Below, in pieces: positions 25,527 to 34,167 of a DNA stretch of 44,957 bases (within the stretch, counting starts at the first letter, position 1; each line of letters opens with the position of its first letter). A program made the translations under genes and the position numbers. Under the pieces are notes generated by a model, which searched no databases, was not told where the DNA came from, and saw only the letters and a list, made by a program, of their open reading frames with translations. Source of the DNA: Bacteroidota bacterium (GTDB lineage: Bacteria > Bacteroidota > Bacteroidia > Chitinophagales > Chitinophagaceae); NCBI GenBank assembly GCA_023423405.1, contig JAFAFR010000036.1, positions 1 through 44,957 of the forward strand. The letters run 5' to 3'.

Positions 25527-25841
25527 ATGTTACACCTCAACGACATCCCCTCGAAAGAATATCTGCCCGGGCTCTCCGGCAAAATGCTGCATGGCGAAAA
25601 AAGCACCCTGGGTTTCTGGGAAATACAAAAGGGAGCAGAACTGCCCGAGCACAGCCACGAGAACGAGCAGATCACCTATATCACCGACGGGGAGCTGGAA
25701 ATGACCATCGGCGGCGTCACCACCATATTTGGCCCCGGTAACCTAATGGTGATACCGCCGCACATTCCGCACAGCGCCCGCGCGCTCACCAACTGCAAGG
25801 TGATCGACTCCTGGACGCCCGTGCGCGAGGCTTACCGCTGA
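25527..25841 (+). CDS. single-domain cupin
   Basis: A 104-residue cupin_2 protein. The metal motif is partly conserved as PEHSHENEQITYI (two His and a Gln/Glu), followed by GELEMTIGG and a second motif VIPPHIPHSA. Small cupins bind a metal and act as isomerases, oxygenases or sensors, so the role is open. It starts 12 bases after the ATP-grasp-like gene and ends the six-gene run. A GC-rich palindromic stretch (TGAGC at 25839-25843, GCTCA at 25853-25857) overlaps its stop codon and may form a hairpin. Confidence 0.85.
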   Translation: MLHLNDIPSKEYLPGLSGKMLHGEKSTLGFWEIQKGAELPEHSHENEQITYITDGELEMTIGGVTTIFGPGNLMVIPPHIPHSARALTNCKVIDSWTPVREAYR

Positions 25842-25958
25842 GCAGCCGGCCGGCTCACTACTGCCGTAAACCCAACACCGGGAGGTAAATTCTGCCATAT
25901 AATGGAAATCCTGCATACTATAACCAGGTTTGGCACGTTATTCGCAAAAGCTACCCAT

Positions 25959-26042
25959 ATGAAAAACGTAGACAAAGTATTTCTCGCCGCCATCCTGGGC
26001 TCCCTGGTCCTTTTTTATTCTGTATTTGCATTCATCGCCTGA
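25959..26042 (+). CDS. possible 27-residue single-pass membrane peptide
   Basis: An ATG at 25959 opens a 27-codon frame. Its product has a short charged N-terminus (MKNVDKVF) and one hydrophobic helix (LAAILGSLVLFYSVFAFIA). An in-frame ATG at 25902 would give 46 residues. It lies between the cupin and the acetyltransferase gene on the same strand, and stops 19 bases before the latter. The charge pattern fits a small membrane protein, but there is no homology evidence, and short frames like this can occur by chance. Confidence 0.35.
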   Translation: MKNVDKVFLAAILGSLVLFYSVFAFIA

Positions 26043-26061
26043 CAGCCCGTAGCTTCGGGAC

Positions 26062-26592
26062 ATGATGCCCGTTCTCAGACCGATCACAGCAGCAGATAAT
26101 CCAGCACTGGCCCGGATCATCCGGGATGCCCTCACCGAATACGGCGCCGCCAAACCGGGCACCGTTTATTACGATCCCACCACCGATTTTCTTTTTGAAC
26201 TCTTCCGCCAGCCCGGAAGCTGCTATTTCGTGGCCGAAACAGCGGCCGGCACCGGAAACGCGACCCGCCTCCAGGGCGGCGCCGGCATTTTCCCCACGCC
26301 CGGACTGCCACCGGGCTGCTGCGAACTGGTAAAACTCTATCTGCGGCGCGAAGCCCGGGGCCAGGGCCTGGGCGCCAGGCTCATCCAACATTGCCTGGAA
26401 GCCGCCACCGCACTGAACTACCGGCAGGTTTACCTCGAAACTCTTCCCGAACTGCACCAGGCCATCCACCTGTACCAGTCCTTCGGCTTCCGCCAACTGG
26501 ACGGCCCGTTGGGCGACTCAGGGCATTTTGGATGTGATCTGTGGATGCTGAAAGACCTGGACAGTCCTCAGCCAGCCAGCTCCACCTCGTAG
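26062..26592 (+). CDS. GNAT family N-acetyltransferase
   Basis: A 176-residue acyl-CoA transferase. The acetyl-CoA motif A is clear (ELVKLYLRREARGQGLGARL, with R-G-Q-G-L-G), and the C-terminal AIHLYQSFGFRQL is also typical. The N-terminus ITAADNPALARIIRDAL fits small-molecule or amino-acid acetyltransferases. The substrate is unknown. It could be the last member of the ligase operon upstream, although about 220 bases separate it from the cupin gene. Its last 25 bases overlap the end of the convergent SprT-like gene. The start may be either of two adjacent ATGs. Confidence 0.9.
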   Translation: MMPVLRPITAADNPALARIIRDALTEYGAAKPGTVYYDPTTDFLFELFRQPGSCYFVAETAAGTGNATRLQGGAGIFPTPGLPPGCCELVKLYLRREARGQGLGARLIQHCLEAATALNYRQVYLETLPELHQAIHLYQSFGFRQLDGPLGDSGHFGCDLWMLKDLDSPQPASSTS

Positions 26593-27188
26593 AGGCCGGA
26601 AAACAGGTAAAGTTTGCCGGTGGCGACTTCCCGGCACTGGTAACGCTTTCGCAGTTTTTTTCCCTTTTTGAAGATCCTGCCGCCTTCTATCGCAAATAAG
26701 CTTCCTTCCGGAAGCTCTTCCACCAGGGTGGCGCGTTCGTCGGGGTGGTCGTAATTGCGCAGCATCCGCATCAGGGGCTCGTCGGCGCAACTGCTGGCAG
26801 GCAGGTTGTCGAGGCTGCGCAGCAGGGCGGCCTCCAGGTCGGCCGGAAATATGGCCCGGCCCAGGAAATCCTGGAGCAGCATTTTATAGATGGCCTTCCA
26901 TTCCCTGCCATGGGCCGCCACCCGGTGGCGGTGCTGCTCAAACGTAAGCAGGTGAGCCAGTTCATGAACCAGGGTAATCAGGAAAGCATAGGGGTTGAGG
27001 TTGCCGTTCACGCTGATCCGGTGGTGCTGGTCGCGGTGCGCATGGCGGTAGTCGCCCAGCAGGCTTTTCCGTTCGCGCGTAATGCTCAGGTGAACCCCGT
27101 AGCGGTGGAGATAAACCACCACTTTTTCGAAGCTGCCCTCCGGCAGAAAATGAGCCAGTTGCTGCAGCGGGTATTCCTTCTTGGGCAT
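26568..27188 (-). CDS. SprT-like zinc metallopeptidase-domain protein
   Basis: A 206-residue protein with an SprT-like core. The motif LVHELAHLL gives His75, Glu76 and His79, and a third likely ligand is His93 in AAHGREWK. The C-terminal part (KKLRKRYQCREVATGKLYLF) resembles the region that in some SprT proteins forms a zinc ribbon, but the cysteines are mostly absent. SprT-like domains include the DNA-protein crosslink protease Spartan; the bacterial members have no settled role. The ATG overlaps the stop of the upstream membrane protein by one or a few bases, so it is the last gene of a tightly packed minus-strand operon. Confidence 0.82.
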   Translation of the reverse strand: MPKKEYPLQQLAHFLPEGSFEKVVVYLHRYGVHLSITRERKSLLGDYRHAHRDQHHRISVNGNLNPYAFLITLVHELAHLLTFEQHRHRVAAHGREWKAIYKMLLQDFLGRAIFPADLEAALLRSLDNLPASSCADEPLMRMLRNYDHPDERATLVEELPEGSLFAIEGGRIFKKGKKLRKRYQCREVATGKLYLFSGLYEVELAG

Positions 27189-27595
27189 CAGGAAACAGTC
27201 TTGTTACCGGTCAGCACGGTGCGCAGGTCGATGATGGTATACACTACGTAGAGGAACATGCAGCCAAAGACGGCCGGCTTGTTCACCTGCCCGGCGATGA
27301 AAATATAGAGGAAGGCGGCGATGGCGCAGCCGAAAAGTTTCAGCAGCATGCCGCCGTATACCGGTCGCAGGAAGGCCTGGCTGCCGGGTTTAACCGTGGC
27401 CGCCGACCGGTGCATGAGGGCCGATAACAGGAAGAGTGCAAAGAGCAAAAGGTTGCCGATCTGTAATACCGGCACGGAAAATCCCTTCTCCGTGAGCCAG
27501 TTGCGGCAAACGAGCAGGAAGCCATTGATCACTATAAAAAAAAGGATGAGGGGGACCAGGTACCGGTTATGCTTCGGGGTCTTTGTTTCCATCAT
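27188..27595 (-). CDS. small polytopic membrane protein next to AtpZ (AtpI-like position)
   Basis: A 135-residue protein with about four membrane helices (starting LVPLILFFIVINGFLLVCRN; another LFGCAIAAFLYIFIAGQ). In Bacteroidota a protein of this size and topology commonly follows AtpZ ahead of atpB, so an assembly role like AtpI is inferred from position, not from sequence identity. Here the gene after it is the SprT-like protein, not atpB. It overlaps the atpZ-like gene by 29 bases and the SprT-like gene by a base. Confidence 0.65.
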   Translation of the reverse strand: MMETKTPKHNRYLVPLILFFIVINGFLLVCRNWLTEKGFSVPVLQIGNLLLFALFLLSALMHRSAATVKPGSQAFLRPVYGGMLLKLFGCAIAAFLYIFIAGQVNKPAVFGCMFLYVVYTIIDLRTVLTGNKTVS

Positions 27596-27818
27596 TGCGT
27601 CGGGATGTTTGTTGCACCACCCGGAAAAGGGTGACAGCGATCAGCACCAAAGGTACGATCCAAATCAATAAGGGCATGGAGGAACCCAGCCGCTTGTCCA
27701 GCCAGGACCCGGCCCACAATCCCAGCCCGATGCTCACCACGAAACGCGTACCCAGACCCAGCCAGTAGGTCCAGTCCGGCGATGCATCAGGCGGCTTTGC
27801 TGTCTTTTTGCTTTTCAT
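27567..27818 (-). CDS. atpZ: AtpZ/AtpI-family F1Fo ATP synthase accessory protein
   Basis: An 83-residue protein with two membrane helices. The sequence WTYWLGLGTRFVVSIGLGLW then GSWLDKRLGSSMPLLIW matches the AtpZ/AtpI domain, including the Gly-rich first helix and the short Asp-Lys turn. AtpZ helps AtpI in ATP-synthase c-ring assembly and may form a calcium or magnesium channel. Its start lies within the end of the bactofilin gene (32-base overlap), so the two are translated together. The ATP synthase structural genes are not in this window on either side. Confidence 0.85.
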   Translation of the reverse strand: MKSKKTAKPPDASPDWTYWLGLGTRFVVSIGLGLWAGSWLDKRLGSSMPLLIWIVPLVLIAVTLFRVVQQTSRRNDGNKDPEA

Positions 27819-28212
27819 TCGTAACAGGCGCAGCCACGGCAGTTTCTACCGGTGTGCCCATATGACAGGCGCCGTTAAAAGTGGCGGCGGGTTCGATCTG
27901 GAGCTTGCCGGCATGGATATTCCCGTTCACGGTGCCGGAAGCCTTGAGCTGCAGCAGTTCCTTCACCTTGATGGTGCCGATCACTTTTCCCATGATATCG
28001 GCCTGCATGCCAATGATATCTCCTTCCACCACGCCGTTGGCGCCGATCACCACTTTGGCGGTGCTGAACACATTTCCCACCAGGGTGCCGTCGATGCGCA
28101 TATCGCCGTTGCTGGTGATATCGCCTTTCAGGGTAGTGCCGTTGCCGATAAGGCTGGTGCTGTTTCCGCTGGTCTCAGTAGCAGATTCTGATTTGGATTT
28201 TCCGTTGAACAT
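27787..28212 (-). CDS. bactofilin (polymer-forming cytoskeletal protein)
   Basis: A 141-residue protein whose centre (about 20-115) is a right-handed beta-helix with the repeating pattern of bactofilins: TTLKGDITSNGDMRIDGTLV, then VVIGANGVVEGDI, then ASGTVNGNIHAGKLQ. Disordered tails flank it. Bactofilins polymerise without nucleotide and bind the membrane to place wall or morphogenetic enzymes. The upstream gene encodes a membrane stub related to M23 peptidases, a well-known bactofilin partner family. It overlaps atpZ at its 3' end. Confidence 0.92.
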   Translation of the reverse strand: MFNGKSKSESATETSGNSTSLIGNGTTLKGDITSNGDMRIDGTLVGNVFSTAKVVIGANGVVEGDIIGMQADIMGKVIGTIKVKELLQLKASGTVNGNIHAGKLQIEPAATFNGACHMGTPVETAVAAPVTNEKQKDSKAA

Positions 28213-28222
28213 AGTAATGGAT

Positions 28223-28618
28223 TTAATCGGTGCTTGTTTCCGTTGCCGGAATATTTAAAGAGGTGGTATCCAGTTTAACGGTTACATCCCCCTGTAAAAC
28301 GCGTTTGATGCTCTGCAGGTATTTGTCCTTGTATTCCATGGCCTGCTCCAGGGAATCCGTCCGCATTTTCAGTTGCCGCAGCTCCCGCGTGGCACTCACC
28401 GATCCGTATCCCGGGATGTACAATTTCAGCGGGGTGAAAACGATCAGGGCCACCGTAAGGCCGGTCAGAACAACGAAAATGGTACTGAGCCCGATGTAAA
28501 CACTCAACCTCGACAGCTTGAACGTAACCACTTCTTCGTAGCTGTCATCATTCATCACCACCAGGCGGTACCTGTTCCGTAAACGCTTAAGGGTGGTATC
28601 TCTATTGTTTTCAGGCAT
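28223..28618 (-). CDS. membrane protein resembling the N-terminus of bactofilin-linked M23 peptidases, lacking the peptidase domain
   Basis: A 131-residue single-pass protein. The cytoplasmic start RYRLVVMNDDSYEEVVTFKL, the helix (about 40-60) and FTPLKLYIPGYGS look like the N-terminal part of Bacteroidota M23 (LytM) peptidases encoded beside bactofilins. A short coiled-coil-like stretch follows (RELRQLKMRTDSLEQAMEYK), then a stop. No HxH/HxxxD peptidase region exists here or downstream before the bactofilin gene 10 bases later. So it may be an anchor or adaptor, not an enzyme. First gene of the minus-strand operon. Confidence 0.75.
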   Translation of the reverse strand: MPENNRDTTLKRLRNRYRLVVMNDDSYEEVVTFKLSRLSVYIGLSTIFVVLTGLTVALIVFTPLKLYIPGYGSVSATRELRQLKMRTDSLEQAMEYKDKYLQSIKRVLQGDVTVKLDTTSLNIPATETSTD

Positions 28619-28738
28619 TAAAATTGTTCATTTTTTCCCGGAAGGCCCCACAACTTACATAAAATCCGGGCCAAAAAAATTGGATAACTTTAAAATAAAT
28701 TTCTTGCACGGTTGTTTTAATCCATTTAGTTTGCGCAG

Positions 28739-31711
28739 ATGATCCAATGCCGGGATACCAGATATTTCTTTTGTATAATATGCTGTCTTTCCTGTTTTTT
28801 CACCGGTTGGGGGCAACCTACCCTGGACCCCGACCTTAAAAAACCCGCCAAGTACGAGAGCCGTACCCTCCGGGCAGAAAAAACCGGTGAGAAGAAATTT
28901 ACCGTTCCCCGCCGTTTCTTCCAGAATACCTATACCCATTACAACTACGCTTTCAACGCGCAGACCAAGATCAACGCGGTGCTGGAAGGCGCCAAATCCC
29001 AGCACGTCGACACATTCGCCCGGCTCCTGCCCTTTTACAACTATACCCTGGAAGCCACCAGCGCCCAAAGACAGGAGCTGGATTCCGTCATCTATAAGGT
29101 GAACGCCGGCATCCTGCTCCACGACCTCCGCAGCGACTGGATGGACAATATCTATCTCCTGATGGGCCAGGCCTATTATTACCGCAATACCCTCGATTCG
29201 GCCTATTTCACTTTTCATTATATGAACTATGCCTTTGCGCCCAAGGACGCAGATGGCTACGATCTCTATATTGCCAGCAACTCCAACGAAGGCGGCAGCG
29301 CACTGGAAGTATCTACCGATGAAAAAAGAAACCTGGTCAAACGCAGCCTCTCCCAGCCGCCCAGCCGCAACGACGCCCTGGTTTGGATGATCCGCACCCA
29401 GATCACGCGCGGACAACTCAGTGCAGCGGCCACCCTTATTGAAACCCTGCAGCAGGACCCGCTTTTCCCCAAAAGGCTGGAAGCCGCCCTGGCAGAAGTG
29501 ACTGCCTATTATTTTTATTCCCTCCCGCAATACGACAGCGCCGCTTTTTACCTCGAAAAAGCCCTTCCCTCGGCTACCACCAAAAACGAACAGGCCCGCT
29601 GGGAATACCTGCTGGGACAACTCTATTCGCTGGCCGGCAGCCGCGAAGCCGCCAAAGACGCTTTCCGGCGCTGCCTGTCGCACACCCTCAACCCCATCAT
29701 GGAAGTAGCCGCCCAGTTGCAGGCCAGCCAGCAGTTCGACAACCTCAACGAGGTGGACTGGAAGGCCGCCATCGCCGCCCTTGAAAAAATGGCCCGCCGC
29801 GAACGCTACACCAATTACCGCGATCTTATTTATTATACCATTGCCCGGATCGAACTGCAACGGAAAAAGATCCCCGAAGCGCAGGCCCACCTGCTGAAAA
29901 GTGTAAAGTACAACCTGAACAATCCCGACCAGAAAGCCCGGTCCTATTTCCTCCTGGGTGATCTCGCTTTCGACAGCCGCCAGTACGTTCCGGCCAAACA
30001 ATATTACGACAGCGTGGAAGCGAACCTGCTTCTGGAAGAAGAAGCCCAGCGCCTCACTGCCCGCAAGGACGTGCTCAGTGACGTGGTGGCGCAAACACTC
30101 ATCATCCAGCGGCAGGACAGCCTCCAGCACCTGGCCGACCTGCCGGAAGCGGAACGCACGGCCATCCTGAAAAAACAACTCCGCCAACTGCGGCGGCAGA
30201 ACGGGCTGGCAGAAGAAGAAAGCCTGGCCCAGGCAGGCGGACCAACACTCTACCCCAACGCCAGCCAGGTTCCCAGCGATCTTTTCAACTCCTACAACTC
30301 GGGCGACTGGTATTTTTATAACAACAGCCTCAAGGCCCGCGGCTTCACCGAATTCCGCAGCAAATGGGGCAACCGCCCCAATACCGATAACTGGCGCCGC
30401 AGCACCAGCGCCGCCGCCCTGGCGCCAACCGCCGAGGTGCCTGTTCCCGGCGAATCGGGACTGCCCGATGCCACCAGTGCCGAGCCAACGCTGGAAAAAC
30501 TCCTGGCGGAACTGCCCATCACGCCCGAAAAAAGAAAAATTTCCGACGACTCCATCCAGATGGCTTCCTACGCACTGGGTCTCGCTTTGCAGAACAAGCT
30601 GGAAGACTATGCCGGCGCCGCAACCACGTATGAGGACTTGCTCAAACGCTTCCCCAACAGCGAAAACGAAGCCGATATCCTGTACAACCTCAGCATCTGT
30701 TACCGTCACCTGGGACGGGATGGAGAACTGGCGGCCATTCTCGACAAACTGCAAAAACAATATCCCGGTACCCGGCAGGCGCAGATGGCTTCCGATCCCC
30801 TTGCCGTACAGGAAGCGGACAGTGCCCTGTCGCGCGCCGCCACCGCCCGTTACAACGATGTCTACAACCTGTTCATAGAAGGCAAATTCGACGAGGCCCT
30901 GGCCGCCAAAAAAGAAGCCGACAGCCTCTTCGGTGTTCACCAGTGGAGCCCGCAACTGCTTTACATCGAATCCATTTACTGGATGAAAGTGCGGCAGGAT
31001 AGCATAGCCATTGAAACCCTTACGCGGTTGCATGCGCAGTACCCCGAGAGTCCGCTTGCAGAAAAGGCCGTCAACCTCATCGATGTATTGAAACGCCGCA
31101 CTGAAATAGAAGAGTACCTCAACAACCTGCAGCTTGAGATGCCTGCGGAAGACAGCGTGGCCCTGCCGGCAGAAGCGGCTCCCATTCCTACTGTAGCGGA
31201 AAAAGTGCCCGTAGTAGAAGAAAAAGTGCTGGATGCCAAAGCCGGTAAATTGCCCGGCATCGTGAAAGACAAACCGGGCGCCGACAGCACCCGGCTGAAA
31301 AAAGAAGCACCCAAACTGCCGGCGGCATCGCTCTATACCCGTCATTCACAACAACCGCATTTTGTAGCCATCGTGCTGGAAGAAGTGGACCCTGTATATG
31401 TGAATGAAACCCGCAACGCTTTCAACCGCTACAACAGGGAAAAATATTATACCCTGCCCATGAACGTTATAGTGGTGGACCTGAATGAAAAAGTGAAGAT
31501 GGTGGCCATTAAGGGACTGGAAAACGAGCAGGCGGCCATCGACTATATCAAAAAAGCAAAAGAACTGGCGCCGCTGGAAATCATTCCCTGGCTCAAATCG
31601 AACAAATATTATTTCATGCCGGTGGCGGAAGACAATATGGACCTGCTGATGCGCAGCAAAGACCTGCCTTCCTACCGCAGCTTCCTGAAAGAAATTTTCC
31701 CCGATCTTTAA
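28739..31711 (+). CDS. porW: type IX secretion accessory TPR protein PorW/SprE
   Basis: A 990-residue exported protein. A hydrophobic Cys-rich leader (FFCIICCLSCFFTGWG) may be a lipoprotein signal, but the lipobox is not decisive. The conserved opening RRFFQNTYTHYNYAFNAQTK is the PorW/SprE signature, followed by many TPR helices (for example DIYLLMGQAYYYRNTLDSAY-like sequence near 130 and YAGAATTYEDLLKRFPNSEN near 630). A Pro/Ala/Lys-rich linker leads to a C-terminal domain (PHFVAIVLEEVDPVYVNETR). In Flavobacterium and Porphyromonas this protein links the PorKLMN ring to the rest of the type IX secretion system. It is followed after 18 bases by a penicillin-binding protein gene. Confidence 0.85.
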   Translation: MIQCRDTRYFFCIICCLSCFFTGWGQPTLDPDLKKPAKYESRTLRAEKTGEKKFTVPRRFFQNTYTHYNYAFNAQTKINAVLEGAKSQHVDTFARLLPFYNYTLEATSAQRQELDSVIYKVNAGILLHDLRSDWMDNIYLLMGQAYYYRNTLDSAYFTFHYMNYAFAPKDADGYDLYIASNSNEGGSALEVSTDEKRNLVKRSLSQPPSRNDALVWMIRTQITRGQLSAAATLIETLQQDPLFPKRLEAALAEVTAYYFYSLPQYDSAAFYLEKALPSATTKNEQARWEYLLGQLYSLAGSREAAKDAFRRCLSHTLNPIMEVAAQLQASQQFDNLNEVDWKAAIAALEKMARRERYTNYRDLIYYTIARIELQRKKIPEAQAHLLKSVKYNLNNPDQKARSYFLLGDLAFDSRQYVPAKQYYDSVEANLLLEEEAQRLTARKDVLSDVVAQTLIIQRQDSLQHLADLPEAERTAILKKQLRQLRRQNGLAEEESLAQAGGPTLYPNASQVPSDLFNSYNSGDWYFYNNSLKARGFTEFRSKWGNRPNTDNWRRSTSAAALAPTAEVPVPGESGLPDATSAEPTLEKLLAELPITPEKRKISDDSIQMASYALGLALQNKLEDYAGAATTYEDLLKRFPNSENEADILYNLSICYRHLGRDGELAAILDKLQKQYPGTRQAQMASDPLAVQEADSALSRAATARYNDVYNLFIEGKFDEALAAKKEADSLFGVHQWSPQLLYIESIYWMKVRQDSIAIETLTRLHAQYPESPLAEKAVNLIDVLKRRTEIEEYLNNLQLEMPAEDSVALPAEAAPIPTVAEKVPVVEEKVLDAKAGKLPGIVKDKPGADSTRLKKEAPKLPAASLYTRHSQQPHFVAIVLEEVDPVYVNETRNAFNRYNREKYYTLPMNVIVVDLNEKVKMVAIKGLENEQAAIDYIKKAKELAPLEIIPWLKSNKYYFMPVAEDNMDLLMRSKDLPSYRSFLKEIFPDL

Positions 31712-31729
31712 ACTGGAGACAATATTATT

Positions 31730-34147
31730 ATGAAACAAGCCACGCGCGTATTCTGGAAAATATTTTTCATCGGCCTCGGTGCATTTGCGCTGCTGCTACT
31801 ACTCATCAACCTGGGCGTGTTCGGCAAGCTGCCCTCCCTGAGCGAACTGGAAAATCCCACCATTCTGCAGGCCACCGAAGTATATGCTTCCGATGGCACG
31901 CTCATGGGAAAGTATTTCCGGGAAAGGGGCAACCGCAGCAATGTGGAATATAAAGACATCTCCAAGCATGTGATCAACGCGCTGGTAGCAACGGAAGACG
32001 AGCGCTTTTATGAACACTCCGGCATCGACAGCAAAGGCGTGCTGCGTGCCCTGCTCTTCCTCGGCTCGCGTGGAGGTGGCAGTACCGTTACCCAGCAGCT
32101 CGCACTTAACATGTTCGACGAACGCGCCCGCAATCCCATTACGCGGGTGATCCAGAAGCTCAAGGAATGGATCATTGCCATCAAGCTCGAACGCAATTTC
32201 ACCAAGCAGGAAATACTTGCCCTCTATCTCAACGTGGTTCCTTTCAGCGATAACGTGTATGGTATCCGCAACGCCTCGCTTACTTTTTTCAGCAAGGAAC
32301 CCGACCGCCTGAATGTGGAAGAGGCCGCTGTGCTGGTAGGCATGGTGAACGGTCCCACCCTCTTCAACCCGCGCCGCAATCCCAAAGCGGCGCTTGCACG
32401 CCGCAACCACGTGATCACGAAAATGATGGAGAACAACTACATCACCGAGGCAGCAGGCAGCAAGTACAAAAAGGATCCAATTGTGCTCAACTACAAGAAG
32501 CAGGATGAGAACACCGGCCTGGCGCCCTACCTGCGCGAAGTGGTGCGCAACGACATCAAAAAATGGTGCAGGGACCACAACAATCCCGGCACCGGCGAGC
32601 CCTACGATATCTACAAAGACGGGCTGCGCATTTATACCACCATCAACCCGCGCATGCAACTCTATGCCGAAGAGGCCGTGGCCAAACACATGCCCGTATT
32701 GCAGAAAGTGCTCAACGCGCAGGCCAGCGTGAAAAAAGGCACCATCTGGAAAGACCGCGAAAACATACTGACCGCCGCTATGAAAGCCAGTGACCGCTGG
32801 GAAAATGGAAAGGACGACGGCATGAGCGACGATGCCCTCAAAGCCAGCTTCAACCAGAAAGTGCCCATGAAGGTCTTCGCCTGGAATTCAAAAAGGGAGA
32901 AAGACACCATTATGAGCCCTATGGATTCCATTAGATATCACCACCAGTTGCTGCAAACTTCTTTCATGGTAACCGATCCTGTTACGGGAGAAGTAAAAGC
33001 CTGGGTGGGCGGCATCGATTTCAAGACCTTCAAATTCGACCACGTAAACATCACCACCAAGCGCCAGGTGGGATCTTCCATCAAACCCTTCCTCTATTGT
33101 GAAGCACTGGAAGAAGCCGGTTTCACACCGGAAACGCCGGTAGAAAATGTGGCCCAGAACTTCCCGGGATACGGGCTGGTGCCGGCAAAAGGAAAATGCG
33201 GTGGAAACACGGTATCCATGGCCAGCGCGCTGACCTATTCGCTGAACTGCGCCACGGCCTATATCATGAAACAGGTGGGGCCTAAACAGTTCGTGGAATT
33301 CCTGCACAGCATCAACATCAAAACCGAAATGGAGCCCTACCCTTCCATTTGCCTGGGTGCGGTGGACCTCTCCATGTACGAAATGTTGTATGGCTATACC
33401 ATGTTCGCCAACCGCGGCTTCAGCGTGCAGCCCATTTATATCACCCGCATCGAGGACCGCAACGGAAATGTGTTGGAAAGTTTCCAGGCGAAGATGAACC
33501 AGGTGATCAGCGAGGGCGCCGCCTATACCACCACCAAGATGCTGGCCGGCCCGGTGGAAGTGGGCACCGCAGCGGGACTGCGCGCCAGGCTGGGCGCCGC
33601 GGAAATGGCGGGCAAAACCGGAACCACCAACGACAATGCCGATGCCTGGTTCATAGGCTTCACGCCGCAGTTGCTGGCCGGCACCTGGATTGGGTGCGAC
33701 GACCGCTTCATCCGGCTGGAAAGCGGGCTGGGTTATGGTGGCCGGGCTGCCATGCCCATCTGGGAATATTTTTTCCAGAAAGTGTATGCCGATAAAACCC
33801 TGGGCATCGACAAATCGGCCCGCTTTGCGCAGCCCGAGCAGATGCGTAACGAAGCCATGTACGACTACATGCGCATCATCGACCAGCAGCCGCCGCCGGG
33901 CGCCGAAGGCGCCGACCAGGGCAACGGCGCTGCCGACCAGTACCTGATGGAACCCGACACCAGCAATGTACCCCCGGAAAGCAGGCTGAGTCCCGAAGAG
34001 CAGGATATCCTCAAAGAGGCCCGCGAGCCGAAAAAGGACGAAAAAAAAACAGGTGATAAACCCACCGCTACCGAGCCGCCCAAAAAAGAGAAAAAGGGAT
34101 TGCTGCGGAAGATCTTCGGCGGCAAGGACAAGGATAAGAACAACTGA
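31730..34147 (+). CDS. class A penicillin-binding protein 1A (glycosyltransferase/transpeptidase)
   Basis: An 805-residue bifunctional peptidoglycan synthase with one N-terminal membrane helix. The GT51 domain has ATEDERFYEHSGID with the catalytic Glu and GGSTVTQQLALNMF. The transpeptidase domain has the serine motif GSSIKPF (SxxK), SLN (SxN) and GKTGTTNDNADAW (KTG). So both halves look active. It ends in a Lys/Glu/Pro-rich tail of about 80 residues that is probably cytoplasm-independent and disordered in the periplasm. It builds glycan strands and cross-links them. Co-transcription with porW is likely. The 3' end is 20 bases from the convergent SIS gene. Confidence 0.95.
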   Translation: MKQATRVFWKIFFIGLGAFALLLLLINLGVFGKLPSLSELENPTILQATEVYASDGTLMGKYFRERGNRSNVEYKDISKHVINALVATEDERFYEHSGIDSKGVLRALLFLGSRGGGSTVTQQLALNMFDERARNPITRVIQKLKEWIIAIKLERNFTKQEILALYLNVVPFSDNVYGIRNASLTFFSKEPDRLNVEEAAVLVGMVNGPTLFNPRRNPKAALARRNHVITKMMENNYITEAAGSKYKKDPIVLNYKKQDENTGLAPYLREVVRNDIKKWCRDHNNPGTGEPYDIYKDGLRIYTTINPRMQLYAEEAVAKHMPVLQKVLNAQASVKKGTIWKDRENILTAAMKASDRWENGKDDGMSDDALKASFNQKVPMKVFAWNSKREKDTIMSPMDSIRYHHQLLQTSFMVTDPVTGEVKAWVGGIDFKTFKFDHVNITTKRQVGSSIKPFLYCEALEEAGFTPETPVENVAQNFPGYGLVPAKGKCGGNTVSMASALTYSLNCATAYIMKQVGPKQFVEFLHSINIKTEMEPYPSICLGAVDLSMYEMLYGYTMFANRGFSVQPIYITRIEDRNGNVLESFQAKMNQVISEGAAYTTTKMLAGPVEVGTAAGLRARLGAAEMAGKTGTTNDNADAWFIGFTPQLLAGTWIGCDDRFIRLESGLGYGGRAAMPIWEYFFQKVYADKTLGIDKSARFAQPEQMRNEAMYDYMRIIDQQPPPGAEGADQGNGAADQYLMEPDTSNVPPESRLSPEEQDILKEAREPKKDEKKTGDKPTATEPPKKEKKGLLRKIFGGKDKDKNN

Positions 34148-34167
34148 ATTGAGCCGCCCCCGCTTGC

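Noticed and set aside
28655..31345. An 896-residue minus-strand frame opposite PorW.
   Set aside because: It is a composition artefact of the GC-rich plus-strand gene; it has no domain features. The same applies to 11465-13783 and 8023-9339.
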